A stretch of DNA of 64,000 nt from assembly GCF_024662235.1 (NCBI RefSeq), contig NZ_CP096276.1, positions 682,001 to 746,000 on the forward strand, written 5' to 3'. Below are positions 25,631-33,272 of the stretch, piece after piece. Under the pieces are notes generated by a model. That model saw only the letters and a program-made list of their open reading frames with translations. It had not been told where the DNA came from and did no database searches. A program made the translations under genes and the position numbers. The DNA comes from Pimelobacter simplex (GTDB lineage Bacteria > Actinomycetota > Actinomycetes > Propionibacteriales > Nocardioidaceae). The first letter of the stretch is position 1. Each line of letters starts with the position of its first letter.

Positions 25631-26226
25631 GACGCCACCGCCGGCGTGAACGCGTGGCCGTTCGTCGCGGTGCGCTGCTCGCAGTCGAAGCGATCGAGCG
25701 AGCAGACCGAGCAGCGCTCGCGCGCGTCCTGTGGATAAGGCAGAACACCAACCCCTGAGTTAGCGGGTGGTTCTAAGGACGGTTCGGGTGTCGCTACCGA
25801 CACCCCCCGGGGTGTCGAATCCGACACCCCCCGGGTGTCGCTACCGACACCGGGTGTCGAATCCGACACCCCCTTTATCCACAGCTCGGCCTGAGCCTTG
25901 GGCAGCTCGCGGAGACGGTGCGACGCGGTGCGATCGCAGGTCGCCGGACACGCGAGCAGGACGTCGTACCGATTCGGCCGCTCGTGGTCCTTGGTCCGGT
26001 GGGTGCCGCCGGCCTGGACATGCACGGCGACCTCACCGAGCGCGACGAGCTGACCGATGGCCTTCTGCGCGTTGCGCTCGGTCACGTTGGCGTAGCGAGC
26101 CAGGGTCTCGATCGACGGCCATGCGCCGCCGTCGCCGGCGTGGTTGGCGATGCCGAGCAGCACGAGCTTGGCGGTGCCCTTGGCCTTGCTGTGGTGTAGC
26201 ACCACGGCCATGGTCTCGACGCTCAA
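25627..26226 (-). CDS. Replication initiator, lambda O-like (winged helix plus origin-bearing linker)
   Basis: A 199-aa protein from a TTG at 26226 (TTGA overlap) or ATG at 26211. The N-terminal domain is a winged helix-turn-helix (AKLVLLGIANHAGDGGAWPS, ETLARYANVTERNAQKAIGQL) of the phage replication-initiator type. Residues ~115-150 are a disordered GVSDSTP-type repeat whose DNA is a set of four palindromic iterons. The C-terminal ~45 residues, with two Cys, may recruit the replisome. Placement of the origin inside the initiator gene mirrors lambda O. Confidence 0.72.
   Translation of the reverse strand: MSVETMAVVLHHSKAKGTAKLVLLGIANHAGDGGAWPSIETLARYANVTERNAQKAIGQLVALGEVAVHVQAGGTHRTKDHERPNRYDVLLACPATCDRTASHRLRELPKAQAELWIKGVSDSTPGVGSDTRGVSDSTPRGVSVATPEPSLEPPANSGVGVLPYPQDARERCSVCSLDRFDCEQRTATNGHAFTPAVAS
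25730..25883. other. Putative phage replication origin: four iterons between two DnaA boxes
   Basis: Four palindromic repeats GGGTGTCG-N4-CGACACCC lie at 25786-25805, 25810-25829, 25833-25851 (last base lost) and 25852-25871. Their centres alternate CTAC, AATC, CTAC, AATC. Perfect 9-mers matching the DnaA-box consensus flank them: TGTGGATAA at 25730-25738 and TTATCCACA at 25875-25883, in opposite orientation. All lie within the initiator gene. No long AT-rich stretch is present. Confidence 0.75.
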
Positions 26227-26441
26227 CGCCCGCTGCTCTCGACGACGGGAGGCAGGGCGACCGGGGCGAACACCTCGGGGTCGGTGTAGGGCAGCACCAC
26301 GCGGATAGCGGCGTCGTCGTAGCGCAGCTCGACGCCGACGATCACCGGGTGGACGGCGTCGGAGTCGTCGGCGTCCTCGACCACCACGCCGTAGTAGCCG
26401 GGCAGGTCCGCCAGCAGCGTGCGCAGCTCTTCAACGGTCAC
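26223..26441 (-). CDS. Hypothetical acidic phage protein, 72 aa
   Basis: GTG start at 26441 overlapping the upstream 29-aa ORF stop (GTGA). Product VTVEELRTLLADLPGYYGVV... is acidic with alternating strands (PVIVGVELRYDDAAIRVVL). A fold of this type occurs in small early phage proteins, but I recognise no family. Confidence 0.5.
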   Translation of the reverse strand: MTVEELRTLLADLPGYYGVVVEDADDSDAVHPVIVGVELRYDDAAIRVVLPYTDPEVFAPVALPPVVESSGR

Positions 26442-26527
26442 GGCAGGACCCCCCACGCGAAGCCGAGACCGTACGCGATCACCGCGAGGACCACGGCGGC
26501 GAGGAACAGCTCGGCGTTGGCGCTCAT
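26438..26527 (-). CDS. 29-aa single-helix membrane peptide
   Basis: Tiny ORF MSANAELFLAAVVLAVIAYG... with ATG at 26527 in an ATGA overlap with the excisionase stop and a TGA overlapping the next GTG. Almost all of it is one membrane helix. Translational coupling on both sides is the main evidence that it is expressed. Confidence 0.45.
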   Translation of the reverse strand: MSANAELFLAAVVLAVIAYGLGFAWGVLP

Positions 26528-26736
26528 CGCGGCACCGGGACGACGAGCGGCGTGGTGGTGCGGAGCTGGGCGACGAGGGCGTCGAAGTCCTTGCGCTCGA
26601 CGCGGTAGTTGGTCGGGCCGAGGCGGACGGCCGGCAGCTTGCCGGCGTTGATCCAGCGCCGGACGGTCTCGGGGTTGACCCGCAGCTCGGCCGCGACCTC
26701 GGCTGTGGTCAAGAAGCGTTCCTGGGTGTTGGTCAT
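26524..26736 (-). CDS. xis: Excisionase-like MerR/HTH_17 DNA-binding protein
   Basis: A 70-aa protein with LTTAEVAAELRVNPETVRRW and LPAVRLGPTNYRVERKDFDAL, the winged helix pattern of excisionases and related phage regulators. First gene of the long leftward transcript, divergent from the repressor, so it could act as Xis, as a Cro-like regulator, or both. ATG at 26736. Confidence 0.75.
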   Translation of the reverse strand: MTNTQERFLTTAEVAAELRVNPETVRRWINAGKLPAVRLGPTNYRVERKDFDALVAQLRTTTPLVVPVPR

Positions 26737-26746
26737 GACGCACGTT

Positions 26747-26808
26747 TTAGGCGCTCAATGCCTAAGCGTTGTGGCGACACGCCGGAGGTCTAGGGATTCA
26801 TTGCCTAG
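26747..26808. promoter_or_regulatory. Two repressor operators between divergent promoters
   Basis: Two related 19-bp inverted repeats: O1 26747-26765 (TTAGGC-N7-GCCTAA) and O2 26790-26808 (CTAGGG-N7-GCCTAG), centres 43 bp apart, about four helical turns. O2 covers a TTGCCT -35 candidate of the rightward repressor promoter, whose -10 could be TACAGT at 26826-26831. O1 covers the leftward early promoter region (TAAAAC -10 candidate on the minus strand). Operator function is inferred. Confidence 0.65.
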
Positions 26809-26838
26809 GTCATCCCACTTTCGACTACAGTTCGCGAC

Positions 26839-27139
<301 letters not shown>

Positions 27140-27214
27140 TTGTGTTCCGCGTCCGTTGAACGCGAGAAGAAACATTACCAGCGTACGTCGGCAGCGACGA
27201 AATCGGGACCCACG

Positions 27215-28774
27215 TCAGCGCGATTCGAGGACCGCCTGGGCCGCGTTGTGACCGCCCAGACCGGACACCGCGCCGCCGCGGCGGGCGCCGGACCCGCAGA
27301 GCAGGACGGCGGGGTGGTCGGTCTGCACTCCCCACCGCTCGGCGGGGGTCGCGAGCCGGGCGCGGTGCGGGGCCCAGGGCCAATCCAGGTCGCCGTGGAA
27401 GATGTGGCCGCCGGGCATCGCGAGGTCCGCCTCGAGCTCCTGGGGGATCTTGGCCTCGATGCACGGGGTGCCGTCGGCGTCGCGCAGGAGGACGGACTCG
27501 ATCGGCTCCTCCAGGACGGCGTCGAGCGCGGCCAGCGCGCGGCGTACGGCCTCGGCCTTGGTCGCCTCGGGGTCCTTCTCGAAGAGGTGCGCCGGGGTGT
27601 GCAGCCCGAAGTAGGTGAGCGTGTGGGTCCCCGGCGCCACGTCGCCGAGGATCGACGGGTCGGTCAGGGAGTGGCAGTAGACCTCGCCGGGCAGCGGGTT
27701 CGGCAGCTCGCCGCGGCGCGCCGCTGCCCAGGCGACCTCGAGGTCGGAGGCGGCCTCGGCCAGGTGCAGCGTGCCCGCGAAGGCGACCTCGGGGTCGACG
27801 CCCGAGCGCAGCCGCGGCAGCCGGGAGAGCAGCAGGTTGATCTTCAGCTGCGCGCCCTGCGGCTTGGTGGTGGGGTCCTCGTCCTCGCCGAGGAGGATGC
27901 GGAGCACCCACGGCGCGACATTGGCCAGCACGGTCGACGTCGCGACGGTGTGCTCGGTGCTGCCGTCGTGCCAGGTGACCTCGGCGCCGTCGGCGCCGGG
28001 CCGGACGGCGCTGACGCCCGCGCCGGTCACGATGGTCGCGCCGGCCTCGACCGCGGCCCGGGCGAGCGCGTCGGTGACCGCGCCCATCCCGCCCACCGGC
28101 ACCCGCCACTCACCGGTCCCGTTGCCGATGAGGTGGTAGAGGAAGCACCGGTTCTGGACCAGGCTCGGGTCGTGGATCGACGCGAACGTGCCGATCAGCG
28201 CGTCGGTCGCGACCACGCCGCGGACCAGGTCGTCGCGGAAGCGCCGCACGATCGCGGTGCCGATCGGCTGCTCGACGACATCGCGCCAGATCTCCGGGGC
28301 GACCTGGGCGCGCAGGTCGGCGTCGGTGGCCAGCGGACGGGTCAGGGTCGGCGCGACCGCGTGGGCCAGACCGGAGACGCCGGCGTAGAAGGCCCGCCAC
28401 GCGTCGTACTCGTCGTCGGAGCCGGTCAGCGCCCGGAACGACGCCCGGGTGGCCGCGCCCTCGTCCCGCTCGACCAGGAGCCCGCCGGGGTGCCCGCCCC
28501 GCATCGTCGGCGAGTACGACGCGGTGGTGCGGCTGACGAGCGCGAGGTCGAGCCCGAGGTCGTCCTGGACCTGCTGGGGGAGCAGCGAGACCAGGTAGGA
28601 GTAGCGCGAGAGCCGGGTCGGGAAGCCCGGGAACGCCTGCGCCGAGACGGCGGCGCCGCCGACGTGGCCGAGCCGTTCGAGGACCAGGACCGACAGCCCG
28701 GCCCGGGCCAGGTAGGCGGCGGCGGTCAGGCCGTTGTGGCCGGCGCCGACGACCACGACGTCGTAGCGGTTCAT
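27215..28774 (-). CDS. FAD-dependent oxidoreductase of the phytoene desaturase/PYROXD2 type
   Basis: A 519-aa flavoprotein with the N-terminal dinucleotide-binding motif VVVGAGHNGLTAAAYLARAG and a C-terminal FAD motif GSGARRGGAVSGLGGHNAA. Length and the middle part (TFASIHDPSLVQNRCFLYHL, GEWRVPVGGMG) resemble bacterial PYROXD2-like or carotenoid-desaturase-like enzymes. No carotenoid genes are nearby, so the substrate is open. It is the first chromosomal gene past the prophage. Confidence 0.82.
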   Translation of the reverse strand: MNRYDVVVVGAGHNGLTAAAYLARAGLSVLVLERLGHVGGAAVSAQAFPGFPTRLSRYSYLVSLLPQQVQDDLGLDLALVSRTTASYSPTMRGGHPGGLLVERDEGAATRASFRALTGSDDEYDAWRAFYAGVSGLAHAVAPTLTRPLATDADLRAQVAPEIWRDVVEQPIGTAIVRRFRDDLVRGVVATDALIGTFASIHDPSLVQNRCFLYHLIGNGTGEWRVPVGGMGAVTDALARAAVEAGATIVTGAGVSAVRPGADGAEVTWHDGSTEHTVATSTVLANVAPWVLRILLGEDEDPTTKPQGAQLKINLLLSRLPRLRSGVDPEVAFAGTLHLAEAASDLEVAWAAARRGELPNPLPGEVYCHSLTDPSILGDVAPGTHTLTYFGLHTPAHLFEKDPEATKAEAVRRALAALDAVLEEPIESVLLRDADGTPCIEAKIPQELEADLAMPGGHIFHGDLDWPWAPHRARLATPAERWGVQTDHPAVLLCGSGARRGGAVSGLGGHNAAQAVLESR

Positions 28775-28782
28775 GGCCCGAC

Positions 28783-28950
28783 CCTAGGGCGTCTCTCCCG
28801 AGTCCCCGCCTGCTGCGCGGCGTTTGCGACTCGATCTGGCGGCGTTGTCGGGCACTCGACGGGCCTCCGGCCCGCCCTCGGCCCTCCGCCTTGCCAGATC
28901 GGCCGCAAACACCGCTCGCTACGGCGCGGACTCGAGAGACCCGCCCTAGG
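28783..28950. repeat. 168-bp imperfect inverted-repeat element
   Basis: Ends are CCTAGGGC and GCCCTAGG. The arms stay alignable inward for ~55-60 bp with small gaps (GTCTCTC..GAGTCC, GCGTTTGCG..CGATCTGGC pairing with GCCAGATCG..CGCAAACACCGC). The central loop is ~45 bp, GC-rich. No ORF inside. Could be a MITE-like or REP-like mobile repeat, or a very large RNA hairpin between divergent genes. Confidence 0.6.
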
Positions 28951-28989
28951 CGTGCCGCACTCCTGCGGGAATGCGCCACGCGGTGTTAT

Positions 28990-29005
28990 GGTTGACACGG
29001 CAACC
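28990..29005. promoter_or_regulatory. Inverted repeat upstream of pirin, possible operator
   Basis: GGTTG-ACACGG-CAACC, 5-bp arms with 6-bp spacer, 31 bp before the pirin ATG. A TTGACA hexamer (28992-28997) overlaps it and could be the -35 element. Regulator unknown. Confidence 0.35.
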
Positions 29006-29036
29006 AATCCGATCGACCGCCACGGAGGTGGATGTC

Positions 29037-29990
29037 ATGCCCGCGATCACCGTTGACGACCTCACCGTCCTGCCCCGCGTCAAGACGCCGGGCCTGGGCG
29101 ACCAGCCCCGCCCCGTCTGGCAGGTGAGCACCGCGCCCCAGGGCTACGAGGGGGAGGGCTTCCCGGTCCGCCGGGCGTTCGCCGGCATCGACATGCGCCA
29201 CCTCGACCCGTTCATCATGATGGACCAGATGGGCGAGGTGGAGTACGCGCCCGGTGAGCCCAAGGGCACGCCCTGGCACCCGCACCGCGGCTTCGAGACC
29301 GTCACCTACATCATCGACGGCACCTTCGACCACCAGGACAGCCACGGGGGCGGCGGCACCATCACCAACGGCGACACCCAGTGGATGACGGCCGGCAGCG
29401 GCCTGCTCCACATCGAGGCGCCGCCGGAGTGGCTCGTCCAGCAGGGCGGTCTGTTCCACGGCATCCAGCTCTGGGTGAACCTGCCGCGCGACTCCAAGAT
29501 GAACGACCCGCGCTACCAGGACATCCGCTCGGGCCAGGTCGCGCTGCTCACCTCGGACGACGCGGGCGCGCTCGTCCGGGTCATCGCGGGCAGCGTCGAC
29601 GGGCACGAGGGTCCCGGGTCGACGTACACGCCGATGTCGCTGGTGCACGCCACCCTCGAGCCCGGCGCCCGGCTCGACCTGCCGTGGCAGGTCGACTACA
29701 ACGCGCTGGTCTACGTCCTCAACGGCTCCGGCACCGTCGGTACGACGGACGCCCAGCCGATCCACACGGGCCAGTCCGCGGTCCTCGGCGCCGGCGACTT
29801 CCTCACGATCAGCGCGGACGAGAAGCAGGAGAGCCGCTCGCCCCAGCTCGACGTCATCGTCGTCGGCGGCCGCCCGATCAAGGAGCCCATCGCCTGGGCC
29901 GGGCCGTTCGTGATGAACACCAAGGCCGAGGTGATGGCGGCCTACGAGGACTTCCAGAAGGGCCGGTTCGGGCTGCCGATCGGCGGCTGA
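29037..29990 (+). CDS. Pirin family protein
   Basis: A 317-aa bicupin. The metal-binding motif HPHRGFETVTYIIDG lies in the N-terminal cupin, and the C-terminal pirin cupin starts near residue 180. I use the ATG at 29037, which has GGAGGTGG just upstream; an earlier ATG at 28971 lacks a site. Some pirins are quercetin dioxygenases and others regulate redox metabolism; sequence does not decide. It converges with the MarR-GNAT gene. Confidence 0.9.
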   Translation: MPAITVDDLTVLPRVKTPGLGDQPRPVWQVSTAPQGYEGEGFPVRRAFAGIDMRHLDPFIMMDQMGEVEYAPGEPKGTPWHPHRGFETVTYIIDGTFDHQDSHGGGGTITNGDTQWMTAGSGLLHIEAPPEWLVQQGGLFHGIQLWVNLPRDSKMNDPRYQDIRSGQVALLTSDDAGALVRVIAGSVDGHEGPGSTYTPMSLVHATLEPGARLDLPWQVDYNALVYVLNGSGTVGTTDAQPIHTGQSAVLGAGDFLTISADEKQESRSPQLDVIVVGGRPIKEPIAWAGPFVMNTKAEVMAAYEDFQKGRFGLPIGG

Positions 29991-29992
29991 CC

Positions 29993-30853
29993 TCAGAGGC
30001 TCTTCTCGAAGAACGCCTCGGCGTAGGGGTTGTCGTTGTAGCGCTCGATCCGGGTGTACCCGGAGCGCTCGTACATCGCGATCGCCTCGACCAGGGTGCC
30101 GTTGGTGTCGAGCACGACCCGGCGGTACCCCTGGTCGGCGGCGAGCGCCTCCAGGTGCCGCAGCATCCGCGACCCGAGTCCGGCTCCGCGCCAGTCGCCG
30201 TGCACCCACATCCGCTTGATCTCGGCGGTCTCGTCGTCGATCACCGGCCGCACCCCGCCGTACGCCACGGGCTCACCGTCGGAGGTCGCGACGACATACG
30301 TCGCTCCGGGCTCGGGTGCATCCGGCCCACCCGGGTCGAACCCGTCGGGAAAGCGCGCGTCGAGCTCGTCGAAGTAGCGCTGCGTCGCGACCCGCGCCAC
30401 CGGGTCGTCCGAGGTGACCTCGCGCAGCCGCACCGTCGCCGCCCGCACCAGCAGGTCGGCGGTGGCCAGCGCCTCCGCGAGCCGCTCCTGCTGGCGCGCG
30501 GTGAGGGGAGCGACCAGCGTCACGGCCCGCTCCTCGGAGCGGCGCTCCAGGTCGTCGTACGCGTGGCGGCCGGCGGTCGTCAGCCGCACCACCCGCCGCC
30601 TCCGGTCGCCCTCGTCCGCCGCCGTCGCCACGAGCCCCTCGCCCTCGAGCAGGCGCAGCAACCGCGACAGGTGCCCCGAGTCGAGCTCGAGCCGGTCCCG
30701 CAGCGCCCGCACGCTCACCCCCTCGTCGTTGCCCACCTCGAACAGCAGCCGCGACGCCGCCAACGGCCGCCCGGTCCCGAGGAACGACTCGTCGAGCACG
30801 CCGATGCGCTGGGTGTAGGTGCGGTTGAAGCGGCGCAGGACGTCCGTGAGCAT
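29993..30853 (-). CDS. MarR regulator fused to GNAT acetyltransferase
   Basis: A 286-aa two-domain protein. Residues ~1-140 are a MarR winged helix (GVSVRALRDRLELDSGHLSR, DEGDRRRRVVRLTTAG). Residues ~145-286 are a GNAT domain with the acetyl-CoA loop VHGDWRGAGLGSRML. This fusion is common in actinobacteria; the acetylated substrate is unknown. A 22-bp palindrome at its start suggests self-repression. Confidence 0.88.
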   Translation of the reverse strand: MLTDVLRRFNRTYTQRIGVLDESFLGTGRPLAASRLLFEVGNDEGVSVRALRDRLELDSGHLSRLLRLLEGEGLVATAADEGDRRRRVVRLTTAGRHAYDDLERRSEERAVTLVAPLTARQQERLAEALATADLLVRAATVRLREVTSDDPVARVATQRYFDELDARFPDGFDPGGPDAPEPGATYVVATSDGEPVAYGGVRPVIDDETAEIKRMWVHGDWRGAGLGSRMLRHLEALAADQGYRRVVLDTNGTLVEAIAMYERSGYTRIERYNDNPYAEAFFEKSL

Positions 30854-30874
30854 TCTCTGACTTTAGTCAGAGAA
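30853..30874. promoter_or_regulatory. MarR-type palindromic operator
   Basis: TTCTCTGACT-TT-AGTCAGAGAA: 10-bp perfect arms with a 2-bp spacer, beginning at the first base of the MarR-GNAT start codon. Position suggests that binding blocks transcription or translation start of the gene, as in autoregulated MarR systems. Confidence 0.6.
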
Positions 30875-30971
30875 AGTCGCCGATGTCGATCTGTGGCCGG
30901 CTGCCCGGGCCTGCCTCGCGGACGGCGTACGCTGTTGCTCCGGGTCCCGCCCGGAGAGAGTGAGGCCCCTG

Positions 30972-31175
30972 ATGAACTGGTTCACCTGGCTCGTGATCGT
31001 CCTGGGCGGCGGGTCCGTCGCCTACACCCTCTTCCTGCTGGTCCGTCCGCGCCGATCGAAGGTCGACGAGACCGCGAGACTGCGCGAGAAGTACCAGGGC
31101 GAGGACTTCTACCGCGGTGGCACCCCCGGTGTCGGCGGCTTCAACGGCGCCGGCGATCCGTTCAACCGGCGCTAG
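30972..31175 (+). CDS. Small single-pass membrane protein, 67 aa
   Basis: ATG at 30972 (MNWFTWLVIVLGGGSVAYTL); a GTG at 30960 is an alternative start. One N-terminal membrane helix, then a short basic/acidic cytoplasmic tail ending GGFNGAGDPFNRR. No known family. Transcribed divergently from MarR-GNAT with ~120 bp between them. Confidence 0.6.
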   Translation: MNWFTWLVIVLGGGSVAYTLFLLVRPRRSKVDETARLREKYQGEDFYRGGTPGVGGFNGAGDPFNRR

Positions 31176-31253
31176 GCCGGCTGCCGGACCCGGTTGTTGA
31201 GAAGGGTCCGTAAATCTAGCGCGGACGGACGAGGCCACCCCTAGTCTCGCCCC

Positions 31254-31871
31254 GTGATGACTCGAACGACCCTCGCGGCCCTCGCGCTCCTCGGCGGAGC
31301 CGCGCTCACGGGCTGCGGTGACGGCGACGACGGGCCGGAGGCGGCGCCGACGGCGACGGTCACGATGACCGAGACCGCGACCGCCGGCGCTTCCGACCCG
31401 ACGGCGCCGACCGATCCGACCGATTCCGCGGACCCGACCGCCGGGCGCGAGCCGAACGTCGGCGACCTGGCCCTCCGCGTCGGTCAGTGGCGCGAGGGAC
31501 TCGGGCTGCGCACGCGCGTGATCGAGGTGCGCCAGCCGACCGCCGCGGGGCTGCCCGACTACCTGCGCGACCTGCCCGATGCGTCCGGCGCCGCGGTTCT
31601 CGTCAGGTCGTGCGTGCGCAAGGGCGAGGAGGCGACGTGGGTGGCCACCTCGGACTTCACGGCACGCGACAAGTCCGGGGGCGTCTACGAGTCGTCCGGC
31701 TCGTCGTGGGACGAGTGGCCGCCGCGGCCGCAGTACCCGTTCGAGCGTGAGGTCCGCGCCGGGCAGTGCCTGCAGGGCTGGATCCTGCTCTCGGCGCCCA
31801 ACGGGACCCGGATCACCGCCATCGAGCTCTCGGACAGCGACGGCAGCACCGTCGCGGAGTGGCGGGTCTGA
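31254..31871 (+). CDS. Predicted lipoprotein
   Basis: A 205-aa protein with a signal peptide and lipobox LTGC (Cys20), then a Thr/Pro/Asp-rich linker to ~70 and a beta-rich domain with two Cys (VRSCVRKG, RAGQCLQGW) that could form a disulfide. The C-terminal part resembles DUF4352-like surface domains. Likely anchored on the outer face of the membrane. Confidence 0.78.
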   Translation: MMTRTTLAALALLGGAALTGCGDGDDGPEAAPTATVTMTETATAGASDPTAPTDPTDSADPTAGREPNVGDLALRVGQWREGLGLRTRVIEVRQPTAAGLPDYLRDLPDASGAAVLVRSCVRKGEEATWVATSDFTARDKSGGVYESSGSSWDEWPPRPQYPFEREVRAGQCLQGWILLSAPNGTRITAIELSDSDGSTVAEWRV

Positions 31872-31882
31872 GCGAGAAGCGA

Positions 31883-31918
31883 ATCGGCCTCCGACCTGGG
31901 TCCAGGTCGGAGGCCGAT
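31883..31918. terminator. Bidirectional terminator hairpin
   Basis: Perfect 17-bp stem (ATCGGCCTCCGACCTGG and complement) with a 2-nt loop between the lipoprotein gene and the convergent tRNA-His. It can serve both strands. Confidence 0.8.
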
Positions 31919-31931
31919 CACTATTTCCTGG

Positions 31932-32005
31932 GGTGAGTAACGGGACTCGAACCCGCGACATCCGCCACCACAAGGCGGCGCTCTACCAGCTGAGCTATAC
32001 CCACC
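31932..32005 (-). tRNA. tRNA-His (anticodon GTG)
   Basis: Cloverleaf with acceptor GTGGGTA/TACTCAC, anticodon loop CTTGTGG (GTG), T-loop TTCGAGT. The extra 5' G (-1) opposite C73, the hallmark of tRNA-His, is encoded at 32005/31932. CCA not encoded. Confidence 0.95.
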
Positions 32006-32062
32006 ATCGACTCTCCGACGAGCGAAGAGCCGGGAACGAGTGTAGAGGTAACCGGCCCGGAA

Positions 32063-32698
32063 CTAGGAATCGATACCGGTTCCAGGCGTGCCGAGCCCGG
32101 TGATCGAGCCGCCGTGGCGGGCGGCGGCGGCCTTGGCGGTGTCGCCGTCGGGGCCCGGGAGGGGCACGAAGACGGTGTCGCGGTAGTAGCGCAGCTCCTC
32201 GATGCTCTCCTGGATGTCGGCGAGCGCGCGGTGGTTGCCCCGCTTGGTCGGGGCGTTGAAGTACGCGCGGGGGAACCAGCGCTTCGAGAGCTCCTTGATG
32301 GAGGAGACGTCGACGATCCGGTAGTGCAGGAAGGCGTCGAGCTCGGACATGTCGCGGGCGACGAAGCCGCGGTCGGTGGCCACGGAGTTGCCGGCGAGCG
32401 GGGGCCGGCTGTCGGGGCCGCAGTGCTCGCGGAGGTAGGCCATGACCTGGTCCTCGGCCTCCTGGAGGGTCACGCCGTTCTCGAGCTCGGCGAGGAGGCC
32501 GGAGGACTCGTGCATGTTCCGGACGAAGTCGATCATCTGGTCCAGCGCCTCGGCCGGGGGCTTGATGATGACGTCGACGCCGTCGCCGAGGACGTTGAGG
32601 TCGAAGTCGGTCACCAGGGCGGCGACCTCGATCAGGGCGTCGTTCACCAGGTCGAGCCCGGTCATCTCGCAGTCGATCCAGACGAGTCGTTCATTCAC
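32063..32698 (-). CDS. orn: Oligoribonuclease
   Basis: A 211-aa DEDDh exonuclease that degrades 2-5 nt RNAs and pGpG. GTG start at 32698 (VNERLVWIDCEMTGLDL). Catalytic residues: Asp and Glu in WIDCEMTGLD, Asp in EVSSIKEL-type segment, and HRALADI with His and Asp. Length typical. It is a near-universal actinobacterial gene; it lies close to tRNA-His, as in other actinobacteria. Confidence 0.94.
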   Translation of the reverse strand: MNERLVWIDCEMTGLDLVNDALIEVAALVTDFDLNVLGDGVDVIIKPPAEALDQMIDFVRNMHESSGLLAELENGVTLQEAEDQVMAYLREHCGPDSRPPLAGNSVATDRGFVARDMSELDAFLHYRIVDVSSIKELSKRWFPRAYFNAPTKRGNHRALADIQESIEELRYYRDTVFVPLPGPDGDTAKAAAARHGGSITGLGTPGTGIDS

Positions 32699-32777
32699 GA
32701 AGGTGCACCCTACGCCGTATCCGGGCGGGGCATCGGTTCTCAGCAGCCGCTCAGCGGGGCCCGTTAGCCTCGTCGGC

Positions 32778-33269
32778 GTGAACGGAGCACTGGCCTGGGC
32801 AGGTCTGGTCGCCCGGTTGGTGACCGGTGGCGTCTGGATCGTTGCCGGCGCGCTCAAGATCACCGAGCCGGACGCCAGCATCGCCGCGGTGCGCGCCTAC
32901 CAGCTGCTGCCGTCGTCGGTGGCCGAGACGGTGGGGATCGCGCTGCCGGCGATCGAGCTGGTGATCGGGCTGGCGCTGGTGCTCGGGGTGCTCACCCGGG
33001 GTGCGGCGCTGCTCTCGGCGCTGCTGTTCGTCGCGTTCATCGTCGGGATCGCCTCCGTGTGGGCCCGCGGCATCGAGATCGACTGCGGCTGCTTCGGCGG
33101 TGGCGGGTCGAAGGCCGGTGCCGCGTCGGCGTACCCGTGGGAGATCGCGCGGGACGCGGCGCTGCTCGCCGCCTCCCTCTTCGTCGCGTGGCTCGGCCGT
33201 ACGCGACTTTCCCTGGATTCCCTGTTGTTCGACCGGCGCTCGGAGAGCGCCCCTGAAGGAGCTGTTTAG
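32778..33269 (+). CDS. MauE/DoxX family membrane redox protein
   Basis: A 163-aa protein with four membrane helices and a CGCFG motif on the loop after the third helix (EIDCGCFGGGGS). MauE/DoxX-like proteins may pass electrons to DsbA-type thioredoxins. GTG start at 32778. Three bases separate it from the DsbA-like gene downstream, so they probably form a disulfide-exchange pair at the membrane. Confidence 0.82.
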   Translation: MNGALAWAGLVARLVTGGVWIVAGALKITEPDASIAAVRAYQLLPSSVAETVGIALPAIELVIGLALVLGVLTRGAALLSALLFVAFIVGIASVWARGIEIDCGCFGGGGSKAGAASAYPWEIARDAALLAASLFVAWLGRTRLSLDSLLFDRRSESAPEGAV

Positions 33270-33272
33270 CCG

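Noticed and set aside
25786..25871. Regular repeats that at first look like a small CRISPR array.
   Set aside because: Units are 20-bp palindromes only 0-4 bp apart with no spacers, inside an initiator gene with DnaA boxes; iterons fit better.
26438..26743. A 101-aa ORF overlapping the excisionase.
   Set aside because: Its first two thirds are the out-of-frame shadow of the excisionase; only the last 29 codons, with their own ATGA-coupled start, are kept.
28783..28950. Simple transcription terminator.
   Set aside because: Arms of ~55 bp with a 45-bp loop and no U-run, located between divergent genes, do not fit a terminator.
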